Program-made: the position numbers and the translations under genes | Part shown: positions 8,237-16,820 of the stretch, piece after piece | How the letters are laid out: each line of letters opens with the position of its first letter | How positions within the stretch are numbered: position 1 is the stretch's first letter | Assembly: GCF_029960785.1 (NCBI RefSeq) | Contig: NZ_JASBQE010000020.1 | Coordinates: 62,001-126,000, forward strand | Origin: Polyangium sp. 15x6 | GTDB lineage: Bacteria; Myxococcota_A; Polyangia; Polyangiales; Polyangiaceae | Direction: 5' to 3' | Length of the DNA: 64,000 bases | Notes under the pieces: model-generated | Seen by the model: only the letters and a program-made list of their open reading frames with translations | The model's database searches: none | Told to the model about the DNA's origin: nothing

Positions 8237-9571
8237 GTGCCCCTGCCCTTCCTGCTCCCCGCCCCCGTGCTCTTCCTGATCGCCGCAGCCGTCGGGGCCA
8301 TGTTCACGCTGAACGCGCTCCGGCCGGCCCGGAAGTTCTGGCCGCTGGTCGGCGCGGGGTTCTTCGCGTCGTGGCTGACCGGCGAGCTCGCAGCGCATCA
8401 CCTGTTCTGGCAAGCCGTCGCGACGGCGCTCTTCGTGTGGGCCGGCGGGCTCGACGGATGGCCCGGCTGGATGGCGCTCTCGATCGTGACGCTGTCGTGG
8501 GTCGGGCTCGTGCGCATCGTGATCGACGCGCGCAAAGCGCGCGACGTGACGGAGGCGGCGCTCTGCGAAGGGCTCGGGACGGAGTATCGGAGCGTGATCC
8601 CCGAGGAGATCGGCGCGCACGTCGACGAGCATTTTTCCCTCCGGCAGCGCCTGTTCCCGCTGCCGGTGCTCGACGGGCGCGTGGAGGTCGTGCGCGACAT
8701 CGTCTTCTCGCGCGCGGGCGGCGTGAACCTCAAGCTCGACGTCTACAGGCCGCGCGGCAACACGAAGCCGCGGCCGACGGTGCTGTTCGTGCACGGCGGG
8801 GCGTGGGTGATCGGGAGCAAGGACGACCAGGGCAAACCCCTCGCCTACCGGCTCGCCGCGCACGGGTGGGTCGTGGTGTCGGCGAACTATCGGCTCTCGC
8901 CGCGCTTCACGTTCCCGGATCACCTGATCGACGTGAAGAGCGCGATCCGCTGGATCCGCGAGCACGGCAAGGAGCACGGGGCGGACCCGAGCTTCCTCGT
9001 GATCACGGGCGGATCGGCGGGCGGTCACCTCGCGGCGCTCGCGGCGCTCACGCCGAACGATCCGCGCTACCAGCCGGGCTTCGAGGACGTGGACACGCGC
9101 GTGCAAGCCTGCGTGCCGTTCTACGGGGTCTACGACTTCACGGACCGGCGCGGGATCTGGCGGGGCACGCTCTTGCGGACGATCCTCGAGAAGAGCGTGA
9201 TGAAGAAACAGCTCGACGAGGATCGCGCGGCGTTCGAGGAGGCCTCGCCGATGAGCCTCACGCGCAAGGACGCGCCGCCGTTCTTCGTGGTGCACGGCGA
9301 TCGCGACTCGCTCGTGCCGGTGCAGGAGGCGCGGCTCTTCGTGGAGCTTCTGCGCGCCGAGAGCCGCGCGCCGGTGCTCTACGCGGAGCTGCCGGGCGCG
9401 CAGCACGCGTTCGAGGTGTTTCCGTCGGAGCGCACGGGGCACGCGCTCGCCGCGGTGGAGCGGTTTCTCGCGTACCAGTGGGCGAGGCATCGCCACGAGG
9501 GCGCGAGCATCGAGGTCGCGCGCGCGCCGCGTACGCTCGACGAGCCCGAGGGCGCGACGTCGGTCGCTTAG
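8237..9571 (+). CDS. Membrane-anchored alpha/beta-hydrolase esterase
   Basis: 444 residues from a GTG. Residues 1-95 hold about three hydrophobic helices. The catalytic domain is of the hormone-sensitive-lipase/acetylesterase type: oxyanion-hole HGG (186-188), nucleophile Ser260 in GGSAGG, acid Asp355 or Asp357 in HGDRD, and His390 in QHAFE. It should hydrolyse short-chain esters at the membrane. No strong ribosome site precedes the GTG; the start was chosen because the hydrophobic segment begins there. Its stop abuts the stop of the thioredoxin gene on the other strand with no bases between. Confidence 0.88.
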   Translation: MPLPFLLPAPVLFLIAAAVGAMFTLNALRPARKFWPLVGAGFFASWLTGELAAHHLFWQAVATALFVWAGGLDGWPGWMALSIVTLSWVGLVRIVIDARKARDVTEAALCEGLGTEYRSVIPEEIGAHVDEHFSLRQRLFPLPVLDGRVEVVRDIVFSRAGGVNLKLDVYRPRGNTKPRPTVLFVHGGAWVIGSKDDQGKPLAYRLAAHGWVVVSANYRLSPRFTFPDHLIDVKSAIRWIREHGKEHGADPSFLVITGGSAGGHLAALAALTPNDPRYQPGFEDVDTRVQACVPFYGVYDFTDRRGIWRGTLLRTILEKSVMKKQLDEDRAAFEEASPMSLTRKDAPPFFVVHGDRDSLVPVQEARLFVELLRAESRAPVLYAELPGAQHAFEVFPSERTGHALAAVERFLAYQWARHRHEGASIEVARAPRTLDEPEGATSVA

Positions 9572-10123
9572 TTACAACGTCGCCGCGACGATCTCGTCGA
9601 GCGAAGCCTCGTCCACGAGGCCCGTCATGTACCGGACGACGCGGCCCTCACGATCGATGACCACGAGGCTCGGCAGGTTCTGCACGTCGTACGCCTCCGC
9701 TGCCTCCTGGCCCGCGTCGATCACGATGGGGTACGAAAGTCCCTTTTTTTCGGCGTAGCTCTTCGCCTTCGCGGGCGGGTCGTGCGCGTTCACGCCGAGC
9801 ACGATGAGGCCCTGCTTCTCGTACCTTCGCGCGATGCGGTCGAGGATCGGGGCCTGCGCGGCGCAAGGGCCACACCAGGTCGCCCAGAAGTCCAGGACCA
9901 CCGGGTGGCCCTTGAGGCTCTCGATCTGCATGCGCGCCCCGGGATCACCGTTCGCCGCGACCGCGAAGACCGCGTCCGGCGCCGGCTTGCCCTCGAACGG
10001 GCTCCCCCCGCCGACGACGCGGGGCAAGAGAGAAACCCCCCCGAGCGCGCCCAGGCCGAGAAGGCCCGCAAACACCCAGGAGCGAACCTTGCCATCGGAG
10101 GGAGCAGGGGCGGGCGTCGGCAC
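9572..10123 (-). CDS. TlpA/ResA-like thioredoxin, membrane anchored
   Basis: 183 residues. One hydrophobic segment (about 16-38) anchors the protein or acts as a signal, so the thioredoxin domain faces the periplasm. The active site is WCGPC (83-87) after VVLDFWAT, with the cis-proline loop NLPSLVV further on. Such proteins reduce disulfides during cytochrome c maturation or act as general periplasmic reductants. No cytochrome maturation genes are nearby. Length and layout are normal for the family. Confidence 0.9.
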   Translation of the reverse strand: MPTPAPAPSDGKVRSWVFAGLLGLGALGGVSLLPRVVGGGSPFEGKPAPDAVFAVAANGDPGARMQIESLKGHPVVLDFWATWCGPCAAQAPILDRIARRYEKQGLIVLGVNAHDPPAKAKSYAEKKGLSYPIVIDAGQEAAEAYDVQNLPSLVVIDREGRVVRYMTGLVDEASLDEIVAATL

Positions 10124-10242
10124 CCGTTCTCCTTAGCAAGTTCTTTGCGGCTGCGCCCGAAAGGCGTCCCCTGGTATGTTCGGTCCCCGCAAAGCGGCGC
10201 CGCCGCTCCGCCGGTCGCACGAGAGCGACGCGGGGAGGAACC

Positions 10243-13011
10243 ATGCTCGATCGTCCGAACTCACAGCCCGAACCGTCTCCTCTTCCCAACGGAAAACAGC
10301 CTCCTCCCCGGGGGATCGGGGGCACCGAGAGGCCCGTCAAGCGCAGGCTCCGCACGCCCGATCGGCTCGACCTCGCGAAGTGGCCGCCCGACGACGACGA
10401 TCTGCCCGGCGGCGCGCCCGGCGGCGGAGGCGCCGTGCCCCCCGCGCCCACGGGCGGCGGCGGCGGCGGCGCCGACTTCGGCGACGGCGACTTCAAGAAG
10501 GGTCGCTTCAATCCCGTCACGATCATCGTGGCGCTGCTCATCGTCGCAGGCGGCGCGGCCGCGCTCTTCTTCGGCATCAAGCAGGGCCAGGAGAAGATGA
10601 CGGTCGAGCAGGTCGTCAAGGAGAAGAAGAACATCTTCGTCCTGCCCGTGAAGGATCAGATCCCGCGCTGGCGCACCTGGGCCGCGAACCCGAACGAGTG
10701 GGCCCTCCAGCAAGAGGCGCTGATCCAGCTCGCCTACGCCGAGGATCCCGAGGGCGTGACGCACGCGATCAAGGCGCTCGAGCAGCCCGATCACCGCGTG
10801 AAGGGCGTCGCCGCGCAGGTGCTCGCCTACTACGGCTCGCCGAAGGGCGACGCCGGCAAGGCCGCGCTGCTCGCCGCGCTCAAGGAGGCCGACGACAGCG
10901 ACAGGCCGCAGCTCGTGTGGGCCCTCGTCATGCTGAAGGAGCCGCAGGTCTTCAAGGACGCGATGGACCAGTACAGGAAGGGCTTCCTGTCGAAGGTCGA
11001 GCGCCTCGGCGGCGGCACCGCGTTCGATCCGGAGCGGCTCGCGAGCCTCGTGTCGCTCGACGAGTTCGCGAAGCTCGCGGCGGATCCGAGCCCGTCGGTG
11101 CGTCAGCTCGTGGCCACGCTGCTCTCGCGCGACGCGAACCCGAAGTGGACGCAGACGCTCATCACGCTCGTGAAGGATCCCGACTCCGAGGTCGGTCGCG
11201 AGGCCGCGACGGGCCTCGGCAAGATCGGCGACGAGACCGCGCGCGCGCCATTGCTCTCGGCGCTCAGCAGCTCGAGCAAGGAGAACCGGCAGAAGTTCCT
11301 CGAAGCGCTGCGCGACGGCATCGGCGGCGAGGGCCTCGTGCTCGCGCTCGCCAGCGTGAAGAAGGACCCGGCCGAGACCGAGTGGTTCCAGACGAAGCAG
11401 CTCATGGAGATGATGAAGGACGTCGCCGATCCGCGCGTCGGTGACTCGCTCGTGAAGTGGCTCGAGGGGTCGCCGAAGCCCACGCTGCACTGGCAGGGCG
11501 AGGCCGGCACGCGGCTCGCCGAGGTCGGCGACATCCGCGCGGCGAAGTACCTCGGCGAGCGCATGCGCGTCGATCCCTCGAAGCTCTACGCGCAGGAGCG
11601 GTTCTGGGAGGCCGACGAGGGCGGCCACCTCTCGCGCACGGATCTGCCGCGCGTGGTCGCCAGCCGCATGCTCGCGGACCTCGCGATGATCCACACCGAC
11701 AAGAAGGACGAGCTCAAGGCCGCGGCCGAGGACGGCGTGCTCTTCTGGATCAAGGACCGCCCGCAGCCGCACGCGAACGGCCTCAGGTTCCTCAGCGCCG
11801 TGCAGAGCGAGAAGGTCAAGAACGATCTCCGCGACTGGGCCTTCCCGAAGGATCCGCTGCCGAAGGAGGGCGCGCAGCCTCCCTTCCCCACGGCCTTCGA
11901 GACGGCGCAGAGCGCGCTCCGCTACGTCGGCATGATGAAGGACGAGCCGACGTTCCCGAAGCTGCTCGAGCAGTTCAAGCGCAAGCCCGACAAGAAGATG
12001 GACATCACGCAGGAGGCGCTGAACGGCGCGGGCCTGGCGATGCTCGGCATGGCGCTCCGCGCGGTGGCCTACGGCGCGGCGCAGGGCCTCGGGCAGTGGG
12101 GCGACGGCAAGGCCTCGAAGCCGCTCATGGAGCTCATCGAGGACGAGTCGTGGCACGAGGAGGCGCGTCAAGCCGCCTGTGACGCGCTCGCGTGGTGCGC
12201 CGACGACAAGACGATGAGCGAGGTCGCGAAGAAGGCGAAGGAGTACGGGGCGAAGAAGGAGCCGCGCAAGCAGCTCATCGGCGCCTGCTACGCCTCGACG
12301 CTGTCGCTCAAGCCCGTGCCGTCGATCTCGGGCGAGCTCGCGGACCTGCTCACGCCCGACCTCGACATCGGCCTGCGCATGGCCTACGCCCGCGCGATCG
12401 GCATCGGCGGCTTCGATCAGGGGACGGAAGCGAAGCTCTTCGAGAAGCTCCAGAACCCGGAGATCCGCAACGCCGCGGCGCTCGCGCTGATCCTCGGCGG
12501 CTCGGGGGAGACGGCGGCCCGCACGGTCGCGATGTACGGCGACTTCGGCCCCGACGCGCTGAACGATCTGAAGGACCACTACTTCCGCGCGTTCGGCTAC
12601 TGGTCGGACGAGGACTTCAAGCGCGGCAACATCTACCGCTGGGTGGCGAACGCCGAGGCGATCGCGCGCATCAAGGTGGCGGACGTGCCGCAGGAGTGGT
12701 CGCGTCAGCGCCTGCAGTCGCAGTTCGACAACCTCAAGTTCGACAACGGCCCGCACTCCGAGACGCGCGTCGTGCTTCGTTACCGGCTCTGGCAGGACGC
12801 GAAGAACGGCGACGCGGCGCGGAAGAAGGGCGCGATCCAGACGCTCAAGTTCATGAAGGAGCGCGGCGTCCTGATGGCGCTCCGTCAGGAGCAGGGCGAG
12901 ACGGGCGAGATGGCGAAGCGTGCCTTCTTCGAGATCATGAACCCGAAGGCGATCGTCGCCGAGGACCTCTCGAAGCTGCAGCCGAAGGACAAGGGCGCCA
13001 AGGAGCAGTGA
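10243..13011 (+). CDS. Large HEAT-repeat membrane protein
   Basis: 922 residues; ATG after a good ribosome site (GAGGAACC). The first 85 residues are disordered and rich in Pro/Gly/Asp. A single membrane helix (TIIVALLIVAGGAAALFFGI, about residues 91-110) follows, and the rest is an alpha-solenoid with HEAT-like units, for example HAIKALEQPDHRVKGVAAQVLAYYG and VGREAATGLGKIGDETARAPLLSAL. The N-terminus is probably cytoplasmic with the repeat domain outside, though topology is inferred. HEAT solenoids bind proteins; no catalytic motif is seen. It stands alone and is followed by a strong intrinsic terminator. Confidence 0.85.
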   Translation: MLDRPNSQPEPSPLPNGKQPPPRGIGGTERPVKRRLRTPDRLDLAKWPPDDDDLPGGAPGGGGAVPPAPTGGGGGGADFGDGDFKKGRFNPVTIIVALLIVAGGAAALFFGIKQGQEKMTVEQVVKEKKNIFVLPVKDQIPRWRTWAANPNEWALQQEALIQLAYAEDPEGVTHAIKALEQPDHRVKGVAAQVLAYYGSPKGDAGKAALLAALKEADDSDRPQLVWALVMLKEPQVFKDAMDQYRKGFLSKVERLGGGTAFDPERLASLVSLDEFAKLAADPSPSVRQLVATLLSRDANPKWTQTLITLVKDPDSEVGREAATGLGKIGDETARAPLLSALSSSSKENRQKFLEALRDGIGGEGLVLALASVKKDPAETEWFQTKQLMEMMKDVADPRVGDSLVKWLEGSPKPTLHWQGEAGTRLAEVGDIRAAKYLGERMRVDPSKLYAQERFWEADEGGHLSRTDLPRVVASRMLADLAMIHTDKKDELKAAAEDGVLFWIKDRPQPHANGLRFLSAVQSEKVKNDLRDWAFPKDPLPKEGAQPPFPTAFETAQSALRYVGMMKDEPTFPKLLEQFKRKPDKKMDITQEALNGAGLAMLGMALRAVAYGAAQGLGQWGDGKASKPLMELIEDESWHEEARQAACDALAWCADDKTMSEVAKKAKEYGAKKEPRKQLIGACYASTLSLKPVPSISGELADLLTPDLDIGLRMAYARAIGIGGFDQGTEAKLFEKLQNPEIRNAAALALILGGSGETAARTVAMYGDFGPDALNDLKDHYFRAFGYWSDEDFKRGNIYRWVANAEAIARIKVADVPQEWSRQRLQSQFDNLKFDNGPHSETRVVLRYRLWQDAKNGDAARKKGAIQTLKFMKERGVLMALRQEQGETGEMAKRAFFEIMNPKAIVAEDLSKLQPKDKGAKEQ

Positions 13012-13035
13012 GTCGCGCCCACTCGTGAGCCCGAG

Positions 13036-13066
13036 ACCCCCTCTCATCCGCGTGATGGGAGGGGGT
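13036..13066. terminator. Intrinsic terminator hairpin between convergent genes
   Basis: A 12-bp stem (ACCCCCTCTCAT with ATGGGAGGGGGT, one G-U pair) and a 7-base loop, followed on the plus strand by TTTCGCGTTT. It lies 25 bases after the HEAT gene stop and 18 bases before the P450 stop, so it could serve both directions. Confidence 0.75.
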
Positions 13067-13083
13067 TTCGCGTTTCGAAGGGA

Positions 13084-14292
13084 TCAGAACGCGACGGGGA
13101 GCGCTTCGAGCCCACGCACGATGTACGTGGGGCGCCAGCGCAGGGTGTGCGGCGCGGCGTCGAGGCGGAGATCGGGCAGCGCGCCGAGGAGCGTGGCGAG
13201 CGCGATTTGCCCTTCGAGCCGCGCGAGCGGCGCGCCGAGGCAATAATGGATGCCCTGGCCGAACGCGACGTGACGGTTCGGGTCGCGCGTGAGGTCGAGT
13301 TTGTCCGGATCCTCGAACTGGGCGGCGTCGCGGTTCGCGGAGGCGAGGACCACGAGCACGAGCTCGCCGCGGGGGATCGTGACGCCGGCGAGCTCGACGT
13401 CCTCGCTGGCATAACGCTCGGTCGCTGTCTCGACGGGGTTCGTGAACCGGAGCAGCTCCTCGATCGCCGATTTGATCAGCGTGGGATCCTTCCGGAGGCG
13501 CTCGAGCTCGCGCGGGTGCTGGAGGAGCGCGAGCGTACCTGAGGCAATGAGGTTCACCGTGGTCTCGTGCCCGGCGACGGTCAGCAGGATGATCATCGCG
13601 AGCAGCTCGTTCTCGCTGAGCTGACTGCCCTCCGCCTCGGCTTGCGCGAGCGCGGTGATGAGGTCGTTTCGAGGTCGCGCGCGCTTCTCCGCGATGAGCT
13701 TGCGCAGGTCGCGCACCGTGAACCAGAAGAGCGGCAGCGAGAGCAGCATCTTCACGTTCGAGGTGGTCTGCATGAGCGCGTTCGAGAAACGGTGATACCG
13801 CGGGCGCGCCTCCTCGGGGATGCCGAGGAGCTCGGCGATCACGGTGAGCGGCAAGGGGAGCGCGAAATCACGCACGATATCCATGCGGCCGCGGGAGGCG
13901 ACGTTTCCGATGAGCTCGTCGGCGATCGCTTGCACGCGCGCGCGCATGTCCTCGACCATGCGCGGGGTGAACGCCTGGTGAATGAGGTTCCGCAGGCGCC
14001 GATGATCGGGCTCGTCGACGTCGAGCATGTTGCGCTCGAGCGGCTTCAAGAAGGCCGGGACCCACGGCTGCTTCGCCTCCTGCTCCGGGGTGAGGACCTT
14101 CGTGCGGTCCTTGACGAAGCGGGGATCCTTGAGGACGGAGACGACGTCGTCGTAACGCGTGACGAAGTAGACCGTACGCCCGTCTTCGAGCTTCGTGCGA
14201 AAGACAGGCGCCTCGGCCCGTAGGCGAGCATAGTATGGGAATGGATCCGCCTTGAATGCGGGAGCGATGATGTCGACCGGCGCGGGAGGCAT
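13084..14292 (-). CDS. Cytochrome P450
   Basis: 402 residues, typical of soluble bacterial class I P450s. The I-helix oxygen-binding motif is AGHETT, the K-helix ExxR is EELLR, and the heme-binding loop is FGQGIHYCLG with the thiolate Cys351. The start at the ATG 14292 (MPPAPVD) is chosen because the P450 fold begins just after it; a GTG slightly upstream is possible. It uses an external ferredoxin and reductase to hydroxylate a small molecule; none is encoded nearby. No polyketide or peptide synthase genes are in the window, so the substrate is unknown. Confidence 0.93.
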   Translation of the reverse strand: MPPAPVDIIAPAFKADPFPYYARLRAEAPVFRTKLEDGRTVYFVTRYDDVVSVLKDPRFVKDRTKVLTPEQEAKQPWVPAFLKPLERNMLDVDEPDHRRLRNLIHQAFTPRMVEDMRARVQAIADELIGNVASRGRMDIVRDFALPLPLTVIAELLGIPEEARPRYHRFSNALMQTTSNVKMLLSLPLFWFTVRDLRKLIAEKRARPRNDLITALAQAEAEGSQLSENELLAMIILLTVAGHETTVNLIASGTLALLQHPRELERLRKDPTLIKSAIEELLRFTNPVETATERYASEDVELAGVTIPRGELVLVVLASANRDAAQFEDPDKLDLTRDPNRHVAFGQGIHYCLGAPLARLEGQIALATLLGALPDLRLDAAPHTLRWRPTYIVRGLEALPVAF

Positions 14293-14380
14293 CACGATCG
14301 ATCGTATCACGCGCGCGAGAACGAGGCAGGCTGCGCCGGAGCGGGTGACAGGGGCGGACGAGCCGCGATAGGTTCGCGGA

Positions 14381-16210
14381 ATGAAAATGCTTTCGCTCCA
14401 GCTCCGTGTTCTGCCTTTGTCCCTCCTCGCGCTCCTCGGGTGCCCGGAGGATCTGGATACACCCCCCGTGGGCCCGACCGACCCTTGTGTCCGGCCCGCC
14501 GAGAATCTGCCCGAGCCCACGCGCCACACGCCGCGCTGGGCGTTCGAGCCTTGGATCTCGAAGGACATCTCGGACGGCCCGGACACATATGCCTTCGTGT
14601 CCGGCTTCCGCGAGCGAGACATCCCCGTCGGCGCCGTGGTCCTCGATAGCCCCTGGGAGACCCATTACAACACGTTCATCCCGAACCCCTCGCGCTACCC
14701 CGATTTCGGCAAGATGGTGGAGGACATGCATGCAGACGGCGTGCGGGTCGTCCTGTGGATCACGAACTTCGTGAACGGAGTCTCGTACGACCTCGAAGAG
14801 GGCGGCGACGCGTACGAGGGGGCCTCGCCGAACCTCGCGGAGGGCGAGGCGTGCGGCTATTTCGTCGAGGATTCGTTCAGGTTTTCGTGGTGGAAAGGCA
14901 CGGGCGCCGCGGTCGATTTCATGAACCCGTCGGCGCGGGCGTGGTGGCACGAGCAGCAGAACGGCGTGCTCGACATGGGAATCGACGGCTGGAAGATCGA
15001 TTTCGGCGACAGCTACCTCCAGCTCGACACGGTCATGACGGCCGCGGGGCCGGTGCCGCACCAGGAATACTCGGAGGCCTATTACCAGGATTTCCTGGCG
15101 TACGGCGTGGCGCGGCGCGGGCCCGAGTTCGTCACGATGGTCCGGGCGTGGGACGAGTCGTACGATTTCAAGGGCCGGTTCTTCGCCCGCAAGGAGCACG
15201 CGCCCGTCGCGTGGATGGGCGACAACCGCCGCGATTGGGTGGGCCTCGCCGACGCGCTCGATCACACGTTCCGCTCGGCGGCGGCGGGATACGTGGTGCT
15301 CGGATCCGACATCGGCGGGTATCTCGATCGGGACGACAAGAACTTGCTCGGCGAACAGATCCCGCTCGACCCCGTGAATTTCGCGCGGTGGACGGCGATC
15401 GGCGCGCTGTCGCCGTTCATGCAGCTCCACGGCCGCGCGAACATCACGCCCTGGACCGTGCCGCAGAATGGCACCGAGATCGCCGACATCTATCGATACT
15501 GGTCGAAGCTCCACCACGAGCTCGTTCCCTTCTGGTACAGCCTCTCCGAGGAGGCGTATGCCGGGGCCGCGGTGCCCCTGCGGCCCATCGGCGCGGAGGC
15601 GAGCTGGGCCGGCGATTATCGCTATACGATCGGCGACGCGCTCCTCGTGGCGCCGCTGCTCGATGGCACGGGGAAGCGGGACGTCGTGCTGCCAGCAGGA
15701 GCGCGTTATTATGATTTCTGGACGCCGTCGGCGGCGCCGCTCGAAGGCGGGACGACGGTGGCCGCCGATTTCGCGGCCGATCTGCAGAAGGTGCCGCTGT
15801 ATTTCCGGTCCGGCGCGATCGTACCGATGCACGTCGCGGACGACGTCACCGGGCTCGGCAATGCAGCCTCGGCCGGCAAGCTGACGGTGCTCGTGTTCCC
15901 GGACGCGACGTCGACGAGTTTTTCCCTGCACGACACGGACGACGTGGTCACCACGCTCGAGGCGAGCGCGACGGCGAGCGGCGCCTCCGTGACGATTTCG
16001 CGCACGCTCGTCGATACGTTGTTCCGCGTCCGCGTGGAGGAGGAGCCCGCGAGCGTCACGGTCTCCGGCAATGTGGCGACCAAACACGCCACGCGGGATG
16101 CGTTCGATGCGGCGCCCTCGGGCTTCTTTTACGAGGCGGCCGCGCGCTCTCTGTGGGTGAAGGTCCCCAAGGCCGCCGGGGAGAGCACGATCGAGGTGCA
16201 GAACCCCTGA
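14381..16210 (+). CDS. Glycoside hydrolase family 31 lipoprotein
   Basis: 609 residues. A lipoprotein signal ends at Cys21 (LLALLGC). The TIM-barrel domain contains the GH31 nucleophile motif WKIDFGD with Asp207, the segment ARKEHAPVAWMGDNRRDW expected to hold the acid/base aspartate, and the downstream GSDIGGYLD. A C-terminal beta domain follows (about 470-609). Family members hydrolyse alpha-glucosides, alpha-xylosides or sulfoquinovosides; specificity cannot be fixed here. Lipid anchoring places it at the cell surface or periplasm, suited to feeding on external glycans. It is divergent from the P450 gene (88 bases) with no transporter nearby. Confidence 0.88.
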   Translation: MKMLSLQLRVLPLSLLALLGCPEDLDTPPVGPTDPCVRPAENLPEPTRHTPRWAFEPWISKDISDGPDTYAFVSGFRERDIPVGAVVLDSPWETHYNTFIPNPSRYPDFGKMVEDMHADGVRVVLWITNFVNGVSYDLEEGGDAYEGASPNLAEGEACGYFVEDSFRFSWWKGTGAAVDFMNPSARAWWHEQQNGVLDMGIDGWKIDFGDSYLQLDTVMTAAGPVPHQEYSEAYYQDFLAYGVARRGPEFVTMVRAWDESYDFKGRFFARKEHAPVAWMGDNRRDWVGLADALDHTFRSAAAGYVVLGSDIGGYLDRDDKNLLGEQIPLDPVNFARWTAIGALSPFMQLHGRANITPWTVPQNGTEIADIYRYWSKLHHELVPFWYSLSEEAYAGAAVPLRPIGAEASWAGDYRYTIGDALLVAPLLDGTGKRDVVLPAGARYYDFWTPSAAPLEGGTTVAADFAADLQKVPLYFRSGAIVPMHVADDVTGLGNAASAGKLTVLVFPDATSTSFSLHDTDDVVTTLEASATASGASVTISRTLVDTLFRVRVEEEPASVTVSGNVATKHATRDAFDAAPSGFFYEAAARSLWVKVPKAAGESTIEVQNP

Positions 16211-16213
16211 CGT

Positions 16214-16675
16214 TCAGCTCGTCTTCGGCTCGCGCAGCCGCTGGTGAAACCACCAGTGGTGACCGCCGATGTCCACACACTCGTATCCGCGGTCCGACCA
16301 GTATTCCTCGCCGTAATCGACCGTCTCCGGCTCTTTCACGATCCTCGCGCCCGCGGCCCGGGCCCGCGCGCAATGCGCCTCCACGTCGTCGACGTAGACC
16401 ATGATGTTCTGCGTGTTCGCGCCGCCGAGCTGGTTCGGGGTCTTCATGTACGGGAATTTCTCCGGCTTGGGATGACCCACCATGATGAGCCCTTCGCCGT
16501 AGACGAGCTCCGAGTGCTCGACGGTCCCGTTCTCCCCCTCGACGAGCAGCCGCACCTGGAACCCGAACGCGCGGCAGAGCCAGTCGATCGCGGCCCTCGA
16601 ATCCTCGTAGTAGAGCGCGGACGAGATGCGGGGCCAGTTCGACGGTGCCGGCTTCGACGGTTCTTGCGTGGTCAT
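16214..16675 (-). CDS. VOC-family (glyoxalase/bleomycin resistance-like) protein
   Basis: 153 residues. It has the paired beta-alpha-beta-beta-beta pattern of a VOC fold: SSALYYEDSRAAIDWLCRAFGF in the first half and QNIMVYVDDVEAHCARARAAGA in the second, ending in a metal-ligand-like region (DIGGHHWWFHQR). Such proteins bind or convert small molecules. The catalytic role is unknown; many are uncharacterised. It has no signal peptide. The stop is 3 bases from that of the GH31 gene on the other strand. Confidence 0.85.
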   Translation of the reverse strand: MTTQEPSKPAPSNWPRISSALYYEDSRAAIDWLCRAFGFQVRLLVEGENGTVEHSELVYGEGLIMVGHPKPEKFPYMKTPNQLGGANTQNIMVYVDDVEAHCARARAAGARIVKEPETVDYGEEYWSDRGYECVDIGGHHWWFHQRLREPKTS

Positions 16676-16782
16676 GTCGTTCCCTCCTCTTGGACGAGCG
16701 GGCAGAGCTTTCCCAAGGCCCGCGCGAGCGTCAAGGCGCTCGGGGCCTGCGAGGAGGTTTTTCTGGGAAATGGGCGGGGCAA

Positions 16783-16811
16783 AGGGGAGCGCAGGAAAAC
16801 CGCGCTCCCCT
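16783..16811 (-). terminator. Hairpin terminator after the 16821-18209 gene
   Basis: A perfect 10-bp stem (AGGGGAGCGC with GCGCTCCCCT) and a 9-base loop, beginning 10 bases after the stop of the minus-strand gene. The U-tract is weak, so termination efficiency is uncertain. Confidence 0.6.
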
Positions 16812-16820
16812 GCGCTCGAA